Source: Cinclus cinclus (taxonomy: Eukaryota; Chordata; Aves; Passeriformes; Cinclidae). Taken from it: 64,000 nt of DNA. Numbering within the stretch: the stretch's first letter is position 1; every line of letters starts with the position of its first letter. Below are positions 24,046 through 36,479 of this stretch, one piece after another. A program made the position numbers and the translations under genes. The stretch lies in the NCBI RefSeq assembly GCF_963662255.1, contig NC_085050.1, forward strand, positions 17,607,662 to 17,671,661, written 5' to 3'. The notes beneath the pieces were generated by a model. The model had not been told where the DNA came from. It searched no databases and saw only the letters and a program-made list of their open reading frames with translations.

Positions 24046-27000
24046 AGAGAAAGGATTTAATTGATGAAGTTTAGCCCCATTAGCCCCTCATTACTGGATG
24101 ACATTCTCATCATTACTCTCTGACTCCAAATGACTATAGATCCAAATTCAACCTTTTCTCTCCCATTTTATATACATTTTATATGTATGATATACACACA
24201 TGGTTTCAAGGGATTATAAAATTCACCCTTTACCCGTCCCCTGCGTTAAGTAATGGAAAACATCACAGATTTCAGAATTATCCTATTTTCAGGGGTCTGA
24301 CACTTTTCTTTTTCCTCAAAAGGAGGGGGATTTTTGTCAGTAGATTTCCAAAACAAAGGAAAGGAAAATTGATTCAGACTGGACAAAGACATCCAGGAAC
24401 CACTGTAATCCGGGGGTTTATGGTAAATAAGGTGCAAATGCCATGCCCAGGTAGACGATATAAGTTACTTTTTTTTCAGCTCAGTGATAACCTTAAACAG
24501 ACATCCTTATCTGGATATGGAAATTATCTGCTACCAGAGAATAAAGATTTACAAGTCATTGTTGAAGGCTGGTTTACACTGTTTACATTTCTGAAGTCTG
24601 AAGACTTACAAGCTGAAGTCTGGTTTGGGATATCATGTAAATTCTCTTCAGCAATTTTCTTATACCCATTTTTAATCCCCTCCCCCGCTCCAAGTTTGCA
24701 AAAGAAAACAGGAACAATGGAAAGTCTTCAGACAGGCCATTAATTTTATACTCATTTGTATCAAGTAATACCAATTAATTTCTCTGGCATTTACTTCACT
24801 TTTTAACTACTCCGCTTTTCCAAATTCTGTCCTCAGATAAGAAACAGTACTCAGTAAGAAACTGGACTGTAGTGGAGGAAATATTTCATCTGGCATCATT
24901 ACAGGCAACAAAAGAAAACAATCTATTGAGCTCACTTCTGTTGGATTGGCCTGCTGCTGAAAAACCACTGTAATTTAAGGATATCTGAGACATGAAATAC
25001 AGATAAAGAAAATGCAGATGAAATACTGAGTTGACAGAAGTCAATGGCAATGTTGTTAATTTTATTTCATTCCTCGCATAGTCTTTTTCCTCACCCCTTC
25101 ACTTTATTTCATAGTGCTATTTTTATTTTAGTAAATAAGTATTATTAAGAGCAAATGAGCAATATATATTTTTAAATGTTAAAACAAAGGTTTGTGGAGA
25201 AAATTCCTTCAGGTACAGATGGAACTGTCTTCAGCCTTTGGAAATAGAGACTGAACCTTCCTGATGCTCAAGAGCAGTCAGCACTAGGTGTCTCATGTCC
25301 ACGGCTGCCTGGGGGTTAATAAGGCAAGGGGCAGCTCCACAACAGGATGCATGCAACAATTGGAGGGCACACACCAAAAGCCTTGTCTTTATTCTTCTCT
25401 TTTCCAAATGAGAAGTGTTTTTTCTCTCTTTCTCAAATGGGCAGCTGAAGAACGAATTGGTGCCCCATTTTCAACAGTTTGCTTCTGAGAAGAACAAAGT
25501 AAAGAAAGATATTTATAGCTCAAATCTAAAGTAAACCATACCTGAGAAGCCGGATTAGACAAAAAGTCCTTTTTTATCTGAGGTTTTTGCTACAGATTAG
25601 GGAGGATTAAGAAAGCATTCTGCTCTCACTGTCGTGTGAATGACTGCAGCAAAGTGGAAGTTTTAGCAGGCTCTCATTAACACAAAAGGCCAGCAATGCT
25701 TAACAGTAGGCATAAAAGAAGTTTTTCTACTAGTCTGTGTCACTTCCCAAGAGCTGACAACAGAGAAAGTTCAAAACAAGTAGTTTGGGTTAATAGTGTA
25801 CTTGCATGTAAATACATAAAAGCTTCAGTGCTATAAAGCTAATTTAAAAAAAGGACATTTCTCTTTATAGTTCCCCTGAGTATAATAGAAGCTATGATAT
25901 TCTTTCTACCATAATGTACGTTTCATTAAAGAGCTGGAGCTATAATTGTCTACATCAGTACGTGGCAGCAGACTGGATAAATTGTTCACATAAATTGCTT
26001 AATACAACTCTGAGCTCTGTTCCAGAGAACTGGTGGCTCCTACAACTGCATCAGTGTGTCCTGCCTGAGGTTATGCCTCCACCTGCATCTTCACAAGGCC
26101 TCAGGTGGACTGAGAACAACCCCTAATCCCTAAAACCACCTGGTGCTGAACTCCACAAACACCATATTAAACATTTAAACTCATTCCCTATGTTCCACAA
26201 TACACACGACTACATGGCAGTAATATTGCGGATTTTTGTGACAATTATGTATATGAAGTGATACGCAGGCTATAATCATTCTTAATAAATCAATGAAGTC
26301 AACTCAAAAATTAAACTGAGCATGTGTGGAACATCTGACAGCAAATATATTTTAGTCTCTTAAGAGCTGTCATTTCCATTGCAATTTACCACCTAACCTA
26401 CAAGAGGGTTAAATCTGGAAAATGAACAAAGCAAGAGAAGAGGTCTCAGAAAAGCACCTGAAGTAACTGAATTGCAATTTACCAGTAAATCAGCATGGGA
26501 TGAGGGAATTTTTGTCTTAACAGGACTGTTACTTTTTTATTTTAAAGCCAGTTTTGTCTTTAACTTGAAGCTAACATATATTAATGGCAATATTAGGACT
26601 GTACTAAAATATAAAACATACTACAATTGTAGACATGTCCTTTCATTGGTTTAAGTTTTCTGTGCACTATTCCTCATAAAAATATGAATGCTTTAACAAC
26701 TTAGTAGGTAGGATGCAAAGAATCTCTTTTCTAAGCCAAAGAGAAAAGAGGGAAATCTTAGAGACAATGTGTAGACTCAGCACTTTCACAACTGTGTTTT
26801 TTTATCTTAACCACATTTTGACACTCTACAGCACATCTTTGCACAAAAGAGCTAAGTTTGTCCATTTTTCATCCTGAAGCAAAACAGAGAGTAGAATCAT
26901 TCAGAATGTATGGTTCCTCAAATCCTACACAAATGCAGCAATGAATGGTGGGCACTCATACACAGTACTATATAAACATATTTATGGGAATACCTCGGAT

Positions 27001-27879
27001 AAACACCTCTAGCGCACGTGTGAAAGTTTGCTGCTGTTAGTTCAGTGTGTTTTAGACCAGAGACCAGTAACAAAGAAGGCAGCATATGCAGCACATTGAT
27101 GTGTACCAGGATATTAAATGCTGCTTCGGAGCACCTTTATGAGCCTCCGTATTCCCTGCCCTCTTTTGTGGAAGTTATCGCTGTGTTAGATGTGTTCAAC
27201 ATATTTGATATGAAAGCATTGTCTGTTTGCTACCAGTATCTAACGAGTATCTCCCCTAGAGTTGCCAGCAAGGTGCTGATTAATTAACTGAAGTAGTGAA
27301 GCTGAATCGTACAACAGCTGTTTAGAGAATTGTCATTACCTCGCTTTCTTTCCCCATCTATTCATTCCCTTATAGTGCTACTATGTAAATTTGGGAAACT
27401 TTCTGTTGCTCCTACCTTCACTTGTCCACGCTCCATACCAAAGGGAGAGGCAGCTGCTCAAGGCTTATTTATAAAAAGAGAAGGGAAGCAAAAAAAGAAA
27501 GGAAAAGAAGAAGATAAACTTCCTGTAAGTCACAGCTCTGCTGTCACTTGTCAATAGCAGCTGACAATAGATGGTCCTCCAGGCAGAATGTCAAAACAGG
27601 AATCACATATATCCTCTGCTGATTGAGAAGTTCAGTGGTCTGACAGCGCTTCCCTGGGACTGCTGCGCATCCCAGGAACGTGGCTCAGCTCTCCAGGCCA
27701 GCAGAGGCTCAGACAAGGGTGGCTAAGTAGCCACAGCCCACTCCCATGGCGTAATGGCACTTGGCAGAGGATCCCAACCTGCAGACCTCAGCTGCCCCAC
27801 TGAATAAAGATGATTATTCAGGAGAGTATAATCGGTATTAAGTGCCAGACAGAGGGGTGGGGGAAAGTGTTGATAAGAC
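24046..27879. other. unique non-coding DNA containing a 186-codon open frame
   Basis: No gene is recognised. The region includes an ATG-started 186-codon frame at 24183-24743 (listed separately). The remainder is repeat-poor AT-rich sequence. At 26920-27300 the sequence is unique with a few retained CpGs. A purine-rich tract lies at about 27476-27515. Confidence 0.5.
24183..24743 (+). other. unexplained 186-codon open reading frame
   Basis: An ATG-initiated frame of 186 codons starts about 140 bp beyond the end of the old plus-strand CR1. The predicted product is basic in its first half and ends in a hydrophobic, phenylalanine-rich segment (residues about 128 to 168). I recognise no domain, signal peptide or retroelement motif. 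A frame of this length is uncommon by chance in AT-rich DNA, but in 64 kb on six frames one such case is not surprising. No obvious promoter or splice signals support it. It could be a chance frame, part of a non-coding RNA exon, or a decayed retroposed sequence. It is not called as a gene. Confidence 0.15.
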
Positions 27880-28520
27880 ACACATTTCTCACTGAAACAC
27901 AGGATAAGCTTTCTGCGCTTGGAGTAACTGCAGATTCCAAAGGAGAAGGTGTGATGACCATTTTTTTTTCATTATAGCCTGAAAGAAATTAATGCAAGGA
28001 AAGGTTTGGCACACTCTCCTTGGGATGATCACCTGAGTAAGCTCAGCTTATTCCACTTGACATGCTCTGCCGTGACACGCTAGAGATCGAAACGTTAACA
28101 CCAGCTGCATCTCTAACTGCTACTCTCTGCAATTTAATTTAATATTATGCTTCTTTACATAGGCCTCGCTTTATTATGCTTGAGAATTATGAAGACTAGA
28201 AATTACACATGTGATTAAACACTATCTAATCACTCCATGTACTAAATAAGCCAAACTGCATTGGAAAATAGATCAGGTACAATTTTGGTGTGAAACAAAT
28301 GAATGCAGGAATATACTGCATTGATATAGATGGAGCATCTGCCTCGTGATAAAATTAAGTCTTGTGACAGAAATAAATCACTGTAGAGGAGAATGCAAAC
28401 CATTATCCAATAGGATTTTCTCTTTTCTTCTTATATGACAGGAGTTATTGGATTCCCTGATGTTAGACAGCCAAGTGTATCCATGATATGATGATAAATC
28501 AGGAAGGCTACACAATTTGA
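27880..28520. other. possible conserved non-coding element
   Basis: This stretch is free of recognisable repeats, keeps several CpGs in AT-rich surroundings (for example near 28070-28095) and carries many TAAT/ATTA cores (about 28130-28260). CpGs in methylated AT-rich vertebrate DNA usually decay unless selected, so this is suggestive of constraint. It is an inference from texture only. Confidence 0.25.
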
Positions 28521-29909
28521 AATTTAACAGCTACTTATTTTTGAGATGTTAAGATAAAGGAAGAAAATACTTTGATTTCTGCAAGTAACTATTAAATTGG
28601 GAATCTCCTTTTCTGATAATCTGATACTCTGTTACTCTGTCATATCATCAAACAATGCCAGCAACCAGCAGTGGGTAGAATAGATTTTGGACTAAGATGA
28701 ATACAGGAACCACTTATCTTTCTTTTTTTCTTTTCCAATATTCACAGTTTTATCTAAAGAACACCATTTAAAGGTTACTGTTGACATAAGAATGTACTGT
28801 TCTTATTACATTTTCATTTTTGCATGAATATGTACTTAAATGGAGGGGGAGAATAGGGTTTTGTTGCTACTTTCCACATCTGAATGAAAAAATCCATACA
28901 CTATGTTAAAAATACAGAATAAATAATGGAACTTCAGCATGTATAGTGGTTGATAAATGTGATTCACAAAACATACCTTCATGTTTTAATAGCTTTCCAT
29001 TGTGAGAAGCATGCTATTAATTAGTGGAAAAATGGATTCATCTATTCAGGATGTACTTGTATTTCTTACCTTTAACCCTTTTTTCACTGTCATGACTTTT
29101 GGCTGTTACTTCAAAACATTAGCAAGTGCTGGAAGGGATGTGACTGAGGGAAAATGACTATGAAGGATTTTTGTAGGTGCATTCTTAAGCAAACCTCTGA
29201 GGAATGCCACTTAAAACAAGAATCACAATTACATAAACGATGAGTTTATGATTACAATAGACATGAACAGATGAAGGTAAGGAGTATCGCTATAGCACTG
29301 TTAAGCAAAGTGCCAATTCAGTTGCCTTTGGTGGAAAAACAGCAGTAACCTGAACCCGCTGGTCTTGCAGGTGGGCAGTGATGTCACCCTTCGGGCACAT
29401 CAGTGTCTGAGCGTGGCTGACACTGGGAAGGCACTTTCTCCAAGCAGCCAGCCTCTCTGCAGCCTGACCTGAGACAAGCTGTGCTGGGAGGGAGGGTGGG
29501 GGGGGAGAAAGCACTGAATGTTGATCACTTGTAATTACAGTAATCTCCATCAGAAGCTTTAACTGCTCTAAGCTCTGGCTGTCTTCAGACAGACCTAGCT
29601 CCATGAGACAACACCGTAAGAGCCTTTGCAGAAATGCAAACTGCTCCAGCTGGGTACCAACTTTAACGAGCCTGCAGCACACAGACACGGGCACTTCACT
29701 CCAGGGAAGGAGGTGCTGTAACTCTACTACAAGCTGAAGGGAGCAATACTATCAGCAGACTCCTTCCTGCCACAACACAGAGTGAGCTTAAAATCACAGG
29801 CGAACAGAGGGCATTTCTTCACAGACAAAGCAAGGAAAAACCAAGATGTTTTTAATTACCTGTCCCACATTGTATGAGAAACACTGTGCTGCATGGGGGA
29901 AAACTACTT

Positions 29910-29951
29910 ATTATTTGACATCCTTTGGCTATTATTTGACATCCTTTGGCT
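29910..29951. repeat. perfect 21-bp tandem duplication
   Basis: The unit starting ATTATTTGACATCC and ending TTTGGCT occurs twice, head to tail and identical (29910-29930 and 29931-29951). Identity of the copies implies a recent slippage or repair duplication. Confidence 0.95.
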
Positions 29952-31091
29952 GACAAGGACATGATAACTGGCACTTGCTGATGTACCTCTGGACAGGGAA
30001 GGCATCAGAGCAGACAGTCAAGCATTCCCACAACATTCTATGTCAAGAAACCCCAATACACAATGATTTCTGCAAGAGACGTGAAGGAGGAAGACAAAAT
30101 AAAGCAAGCACATCAGCCATCCAAGGCTTAGTCTGGGGATGAGGAGTTTGTATCCAGGAAGAAAACTTTTCCCAATTTTCTGGCACACAAGAAAATTCAG
30201 ACTAAGGTAGTGAGCCCACTGGTGGTAAGGCTGCCCTGCATCCATCCTGACAGGAAAGAAATCTACTCTCTTAGTCAACAACCCCAAAGAGTATGTGGTT
30301 CCAGACACACAGTGTAGGCAAAAGCAGGTTGTTTAGATCAAGTACTGTAGCTAAAAGCCACGATTACTGTTTGGAAGAAGTGGACTTTCTCCAGCCATGT
30401 CTGCAACCTTTTCTATTACCTCTTTAGCAGGCAAGTTTGACAGACGTGTTCAGAAAGAGCAAGTTTTAAGTGACTAGAGTACAGTAGATTATCCTATTTG
30501 TATCACTACAGCTATAAACCTTCCAACAACCTCATAAGGTAACTTATTTTAAACCCTGAAATAGTGGCCTACCCCTAAAAGACAAGTCTCAGAGTTGCAA
30601 CACCTAAGCCATTAAGAGTTTTAGACTTGACAGAGCAATGTAATTATCTGTCTAAAACACACACAACTCCCAAAAATAGTTTGTGTTGTTGTAACACAAA
30701 TGTTGAAATCAAGCACTCGAAAAGGCAGGGAACACAGAACTTGAATAGATTCTTCAACCTTTCTGCGCCTTTCAATAATTTTTATTTCTTTGTTTCTTTA
30801 ATTAAACTAATAAACACCATTAAGAAATCTCAACAGGAAATACCATAGGCTGACACAAGAACACTATTATCATGCAGTGTTTTGCACAGAAAGAAACCAC
30901 AACACTGTACCAGAGAACACATATTTTTAACTCATGATTGCTGAAAACCATTCCATCTCATGAGGGTTTTTGTGTGTTTTGATTGTGGTTCTTCAGCTCT
31001 CTGCACTGACTACCCCTTGCAGTCACCTCCTGTGGCTACACCACTACGAGCCCTGGTGAGAGCCACGACCCAGCCAGCTGCAGGGAAGTGG

Positions 31092-31165
31092 ATTCATGCT
31101 TCCATGGAACCATGGATGGAGTCATGCTACCATGGAGCCATGGATGGAATCACACTGCCATGGCA
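31092..31165. repeat. 28-bp imperfect tandem repeat (CCATGG-rich)
   Basis: Two adjacent 28-bp units (31092-31119 and 31120-31147) share the order TCATGCT, CCATGG, CCATGGATGG, and a third partial unit follows from 31148. Each unit contains two CCATGG palindromes. Confidence 0.85.
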
Positions 31166-34100
31166 TTTGATCCCTGGGGTCCCCTCTGCCACTTTGCCTC
31201 CCCTTACCATGGGAAAATTCCTATCAATGCAAAGCCAGCTAACTTAGAGTGACCTCAAAGTTTAGTCCCACCTGAGAATGGGTGAGGTAGTGACAACCAC
31301 TTCAGTGTTTGGACTTCCAACATCACTCTGATACCTGGGATAGCAGGATATTGTATTTGCAGGCAGCCTACAAGCCCTACACTACCAAAGTAACTCAGTT
31401 CCAAGACCACTCTTACATGTACTAAATTTAGATTGCTAGCTCAGGAGTAGATGTGTTTTCTTGGAGATCCTTCATTTAGATAGCTTAGAATAAGCTCAGC
31501 TGGAAGACTGGATGGTGAGATGGGCCATGGTGGAAATTGGTGTGAGATAACCTTTTTAATCTACTATAATCACTGTATCAATGGAAAAATCTGAAGAGCA
31601 AGAGGAGAGAAGATGAATACATGCATAGCAAATTGCATTTCAAATTATTTCCACAGAAAGTTTAAGACTAAATTTGTTTTAAGACCCATCTATAAAATCA
31701 GGGCATAAAGCAACCAGTATTTTATCACCAAGAGAATTCAAGTTTGGTTGCCCTTCAGAAATGAGGAAGATCAGACTATAATAGCTTCATATGTGAAAAC
31801 AGTATTTGATTGACAGAATCTAATCATTTGAAGGGCAGCAAACCCACATTAGGAAAGCAGAATTCTCTGCTCAAGTTCTGGCTTGCAACATCTATTAGCA
31901 TCTTAACATTCATCTGTATGAGTTTTTGCTAACTGAACATATTATTATTCCATTACTGTGGTGGAAAAATAGCAACCTTTCTTTTCTATGATAAAAAAAA
32001 TGTGGGTACTTTTCCTGTAGTTTATATATCTTACACCACAGGTCATTTTTAAAAGGTTTTCTTTTTTAGGGCAACCATTTATCTTTTTATTTTGAGAAAA
32101 AGCTAGTTTGTTTAGTGCAACAAGACCTTCACGTAACTTTCCGGTATCAATTATTACAGCGACACAGCAACTCCCGTGTGAAAGGTTTCCTGTAATGTGT
32201 CTTGTGTCGACAAATAAACACAGGGAAAAAAAGAAGAGACAAAGTACACATAACCTTCTTGCTGTCTATATCACAAAAATGCCTACAAGCAAAGAGAATT
32301 AATAGGAAGTTTGATAGTAGAAACAAAGCCTTGTACCATAAACCCACCATTAACATTATAAAACTGCGAACCAAAAAAATCTGAAACAAGAACCATGATG
32401 AGGCATGTTTTTCAAATAAGGGTTTTGGGTAGGGTGTGGGGGTTTCTGCTAAATGTGTATAAGAATAACATGACTTGAAGTAGCCTACTCAGAATCTTGT
32501 ATACATGAAGAGGTACTGAGATTGAGAATAAGCTGTTTCTTGTGGTGTGTGCTGCTATTGTTGGCTTTGTGCTGGTGTCCCCTACAGAGTAAAACTGAGC
32601 ACAAGTGCCTCATTCTGGGAGAACGATGGATTTAGGTTGATTTCATGGGAATAAGACTCTGTTTTACATCCAGTAATTAGCCCAGGATATGAGCCTGTCC
32701 AAGCTGACACATCTCCATACATCACGACTCATCAAGAAGAAACCAAAGAAAGGTGAGGGCATCTGCCATAGCCCAAGTTGGAAGAAGCACAGAGACTTCC
32801 ATCACAGGAGAATATGAGAAGACAATACATACTGGTTTTGTGAAATAGTACTGGAACGCAGCAGGTTTGGGGCAACAGCTTGAAATTCTAGTATTGCTGA
32901 GCACAGAGGTTATTCAGAAACTTGGAGCCTGAGCAACTGGGCTGGCTTTGTGGCATACATTTCATGTGAAACACACTGCAAACTCTACCTTTTAGCACAA
33001 TTATTGCCTTTTTAAGGACAATTATGTATTATGTACGATGTATAATTTATTCCAGAGGTTACTGGTTTATAAAAGAGTTGTGGGCAAACTGCCAAATTAT
33101 TGTCTGAACTGTAGTTACGAGTAATAACAAGGGTTACAATTTCCATTCGTACTCTGTTTTTAAGTTAATGAGCTATCCAGTATGAAACCCAGCACTTAGC
33201 TTTTTGCTTCTGTGCTTTCTTATATTCATGCATACAGCTTAATTTTATAATTTGCCTCTTAAATTTGTGGCACACTAACTACCTTTGACTAAACTGTCAG
33301 GGGAGTGACCATTTCCCTGAACAGAGACACCACTGTGTGCTGACCCATGGCTCTTACACAAACGCGTTGACATTTGTACTTGCTGTGGTCAAAAACAAAA
33401 TACCACCAGGACAATAAGGATGTACCTTCTTCTTTAGAATTGAAAAAGCAAAAATCCTTCTCTGGGACATTTCCACTTCCACTTGGCCACCAGGACGAGG
33501 TGCTTCAATGCAGCACTTTTAATCCACTTTAATCCACAGTGCTGTTCCTCATGTAGCCTGGCACTCAGCTGCAGCACTGGGGATGAACCATGTCCTGGTA
33601 CAGGACTAATGGAGGTACAACCTTCTGGGGAAAAAGATGTCAGTGACAGAGCCACACTGTCACTACACTCAGTTTTCTCAGCTGACTAGATAGCTCTTTT
33701 ATATTAAAAACCTGGAATACAGGTTTTCAACATGCAGTGAGAGACTGCAATAGCACATCTGGTAAACCATCTTTTTCTTTCTGGCAATGAAGCAAAAAAA
33801 AAAATAGAGTTGAACACCGAGGATGAGACTGAAATCAAGGAAGTAACAAACTCACTGAGCTCAACTGAGAAAGAGCTACCAATATGTCCTGGCAAAACAT
33901 GAAGAGACAGAATTGATATAAAAGATAAGAACAGAAGGGCAGAAAATACATAAAGGCTTGTTGTTAACAGGGCCACTTATGTCTGTCACCAGAGAATAAT
34001 ATCTGTAAGTCCTGAGCCAGACTTTGTTGAATGTAAGCCTGGAAGGATCACCAAGCTTAATTTGCCCTTCATACCCATGGCACTGCTAATGGTAGCCCAG

Positions 34101-36479
34101 TGGTACTTCTGCTTCCCATAAGAAACCCATAATCACTTCCTTTTCCCCTAGAAGAAGTAACAAATTATTAAGTCCTTGGCACACGCAGAAGCAGTAATTA
34201 GATGATGCCAGTCTAGACTTTTCATCAGTGATCTTCCAGTCATGGTTCTAAAGTGCTACTTCAGAGCCAAGTATTAATTATCTGAAAATTAGTGCTTGGT
34301 GATGGACCAAGTCTTTTCTCATCCTAACTCACCAGTGTATGAAAGAAATGAGACCAAACACTAGTCAAGAAAAGGAGGGCGGAAATAAGCATGTCAGAAC
34401 TTTCCATGGAAAGTTGTTTCACTTGATTTTTGCTTATTCCTCTCTCTGAGGCCTTGCTTTATCCTTTCAACCCAAGGACTTGGCTGACCTACCCAAGTCA
34501 GGGTGCAGGCAACTGGAGGATCCCACTAAGTTAAGGAGAGCCCACTGCAGAGTGTGATTCTTTCCAGCTGAAGACCTAAAGACAGCTCTGCAGGTACCAC
34601 ATTCTGTCCACTAACTACTCAGGGACTCAAAGACTGCTCCACGATGGGATGGACCCAGGCTGGCCACCTTCCCTTTCAAACCTGTTGAAGCCATTGTCTC
34701 CAAGCTGGAGGTAAAAACTGTATCTCAGTCATTGCCCAAACTAAAGCAAGAAAATAACTGTTTCAGTAACTCCCTCAGGGGAAGAGACAGATGAATGCTA
34801 GAAGTGGAATTCACTCCTATACAAAACCAGGCTTTCTTCTCCAGCTTTCCCAGTGCTGTGACAGCCCTGTGGACACATGGCAAGCCTGAGAGTAATGCTT
34901 AAGCAGCAAGAATCCAGACCCTGGGCTCAATCCTCCTTTCGTTTTTCTTTTTCATAACAAGGCAAATGAAGGAAGCTGGATGCTTTCTTCTCCAACATCT
35001 GTGTTCCAGAATAAATCTCTTTCACACAGTTACTGGTTACTGGATTACCCACTATTCTTTTTGCCTTTTTGATTTAAAAGATTTGCTAGTCACCATTGCG
35101 GCATTTCCACGGGACAAAACCTTCTCTTTTTATGCAGTCTTCTATAAGCAAAGCAGTTATTTTAGAGTCCTACAACCCAGGCACAAGAAAACAGGAAAAA
35201 AAAGGATTTCCATTAAGAAATGAAGGATCACAAGCTTTCCAGAAGACAAGGTCAAGGGCTTTAGTATTAAAGAACTCACTAAAATATGACTAATCGAGAA
35301 TATTTTTCTCTGCCTGCTAGGTTTTGAATAGAGGCTCTTAGGCTTTGGAGGTTTCTCAAGATTCTTATTACTACTGTCCCACGCACAGACTGACATCATT
35401 AAATAGTCACTAGAAACCTGGAAAACACTTCCAGACTGGAACCCTCACTCCTACACTACGCTTGAAAAACAGTGCAATGATGAGAAAGATCTGCCACAGA
35501 GCTTCCACATCCTCTGGCTTCATCACTGCCAAGGGAGAGACAGGAGCTGGTCTGTTGATGCTCCCCGAGGCTTTCAGCCCAGTCCCATTTGTTAGGACTC
35601 AGTGCAGCTCACTATTGGTGCTGCTGTAGGCATCCTCCAGAGAGTCATTTACATGATGTCACACTACACCTGGCAATAAGCATATGAAAGGCAGAGTGGA
35701 CACAGTCAGTATTAGGCTAGTATCTCTGATGAACCCCAGCTGCTTCAAAGGGAAGAAGGCAACCTTGACATGATGGAAGGATGAATGAAATCTGGGAGCA
35801 GCAAGAGCAGGATATCATGGGAGGAGAAGGGTACCCCTGAATTTTGCAAACTGATGGTGTCCACTAGGAGTGCAGCTGGCTGCTCCTAAATCAGAGAAAC
35901 CCTGAAGCTACTATCATTTATTTGGTCTCCTGAGCAGTAATTGCTTGAGAAGCACGTTGTCAAAAATAGCTCCCTGATGGTCCTCCCACTCAGTGTTGGC
36001 TACTGCTGGAGCAGCAGAGAATCCTGCCCTATACTTCTGATGTTTACTTTTAAAAGGTAAGAGCAACAGAAACACCCAAACCATTCGTGTTGGCAAAAAA
36101 GACTTACTAAATTGTCAACAGACGCTTTTTAAACATAAACATAGAAAGATCTATAGACTAGAAGGATATAAATAAAAGCAATCTATATTAAACTGAACTG
36201 CTTAGCTTTTATTCTTCAGCACACAAGAAGCCTGTATTCATACACACGTGGCAATATATGATACTGAAAATTAAATAAAAAAATGTCAACTTAAATTCCT
36301 CCCATGATAATTGTATAGTAGGGATGTATTAGAACCCATCTTATCCCCAGCTAGCTTAAGCTGTTAAAGCAATGCAGTTCATTAGTCACTCTTCTATGTT
36401 ACTCAAATTACAATATGGGAATTTTTATGTCATTTACATCACTCCTCTCTAGATCAGTTTAGTGGGAGCCGACCTAAAT

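Larger units (their letters stand above)
28521..36479. other. unique non-coding DNA with small tandem duplications
   Basis: No gene is recognised. Notable small features are a GTG-initiated minus-strand open frame of 134 codons (29290-29694), a perfect 21-bp tandem duplication (29910-29951) and a 28-bp imperfect tandem array rich in CCATGG (31092-31165). A sequence at about 30515-30560 faintly resembles MIR SINEs but is too diverged to call. All other open frames are under about 100 residues and unconvincing. Confidence 0.55.

Noticed and set aside
30515..30600. Possible MIR SINE core
   Set aside because: CCAACAACCTCATAAGGTA resembles the MIR core, but the similarity fades quickly on both sides, too weak to call.
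36130..36175. Possible CR1 3' end (AGATCTATAGACTAGAAGG)
   Set aside because: Only a short stretch resembles CR1, with no second supporting block.
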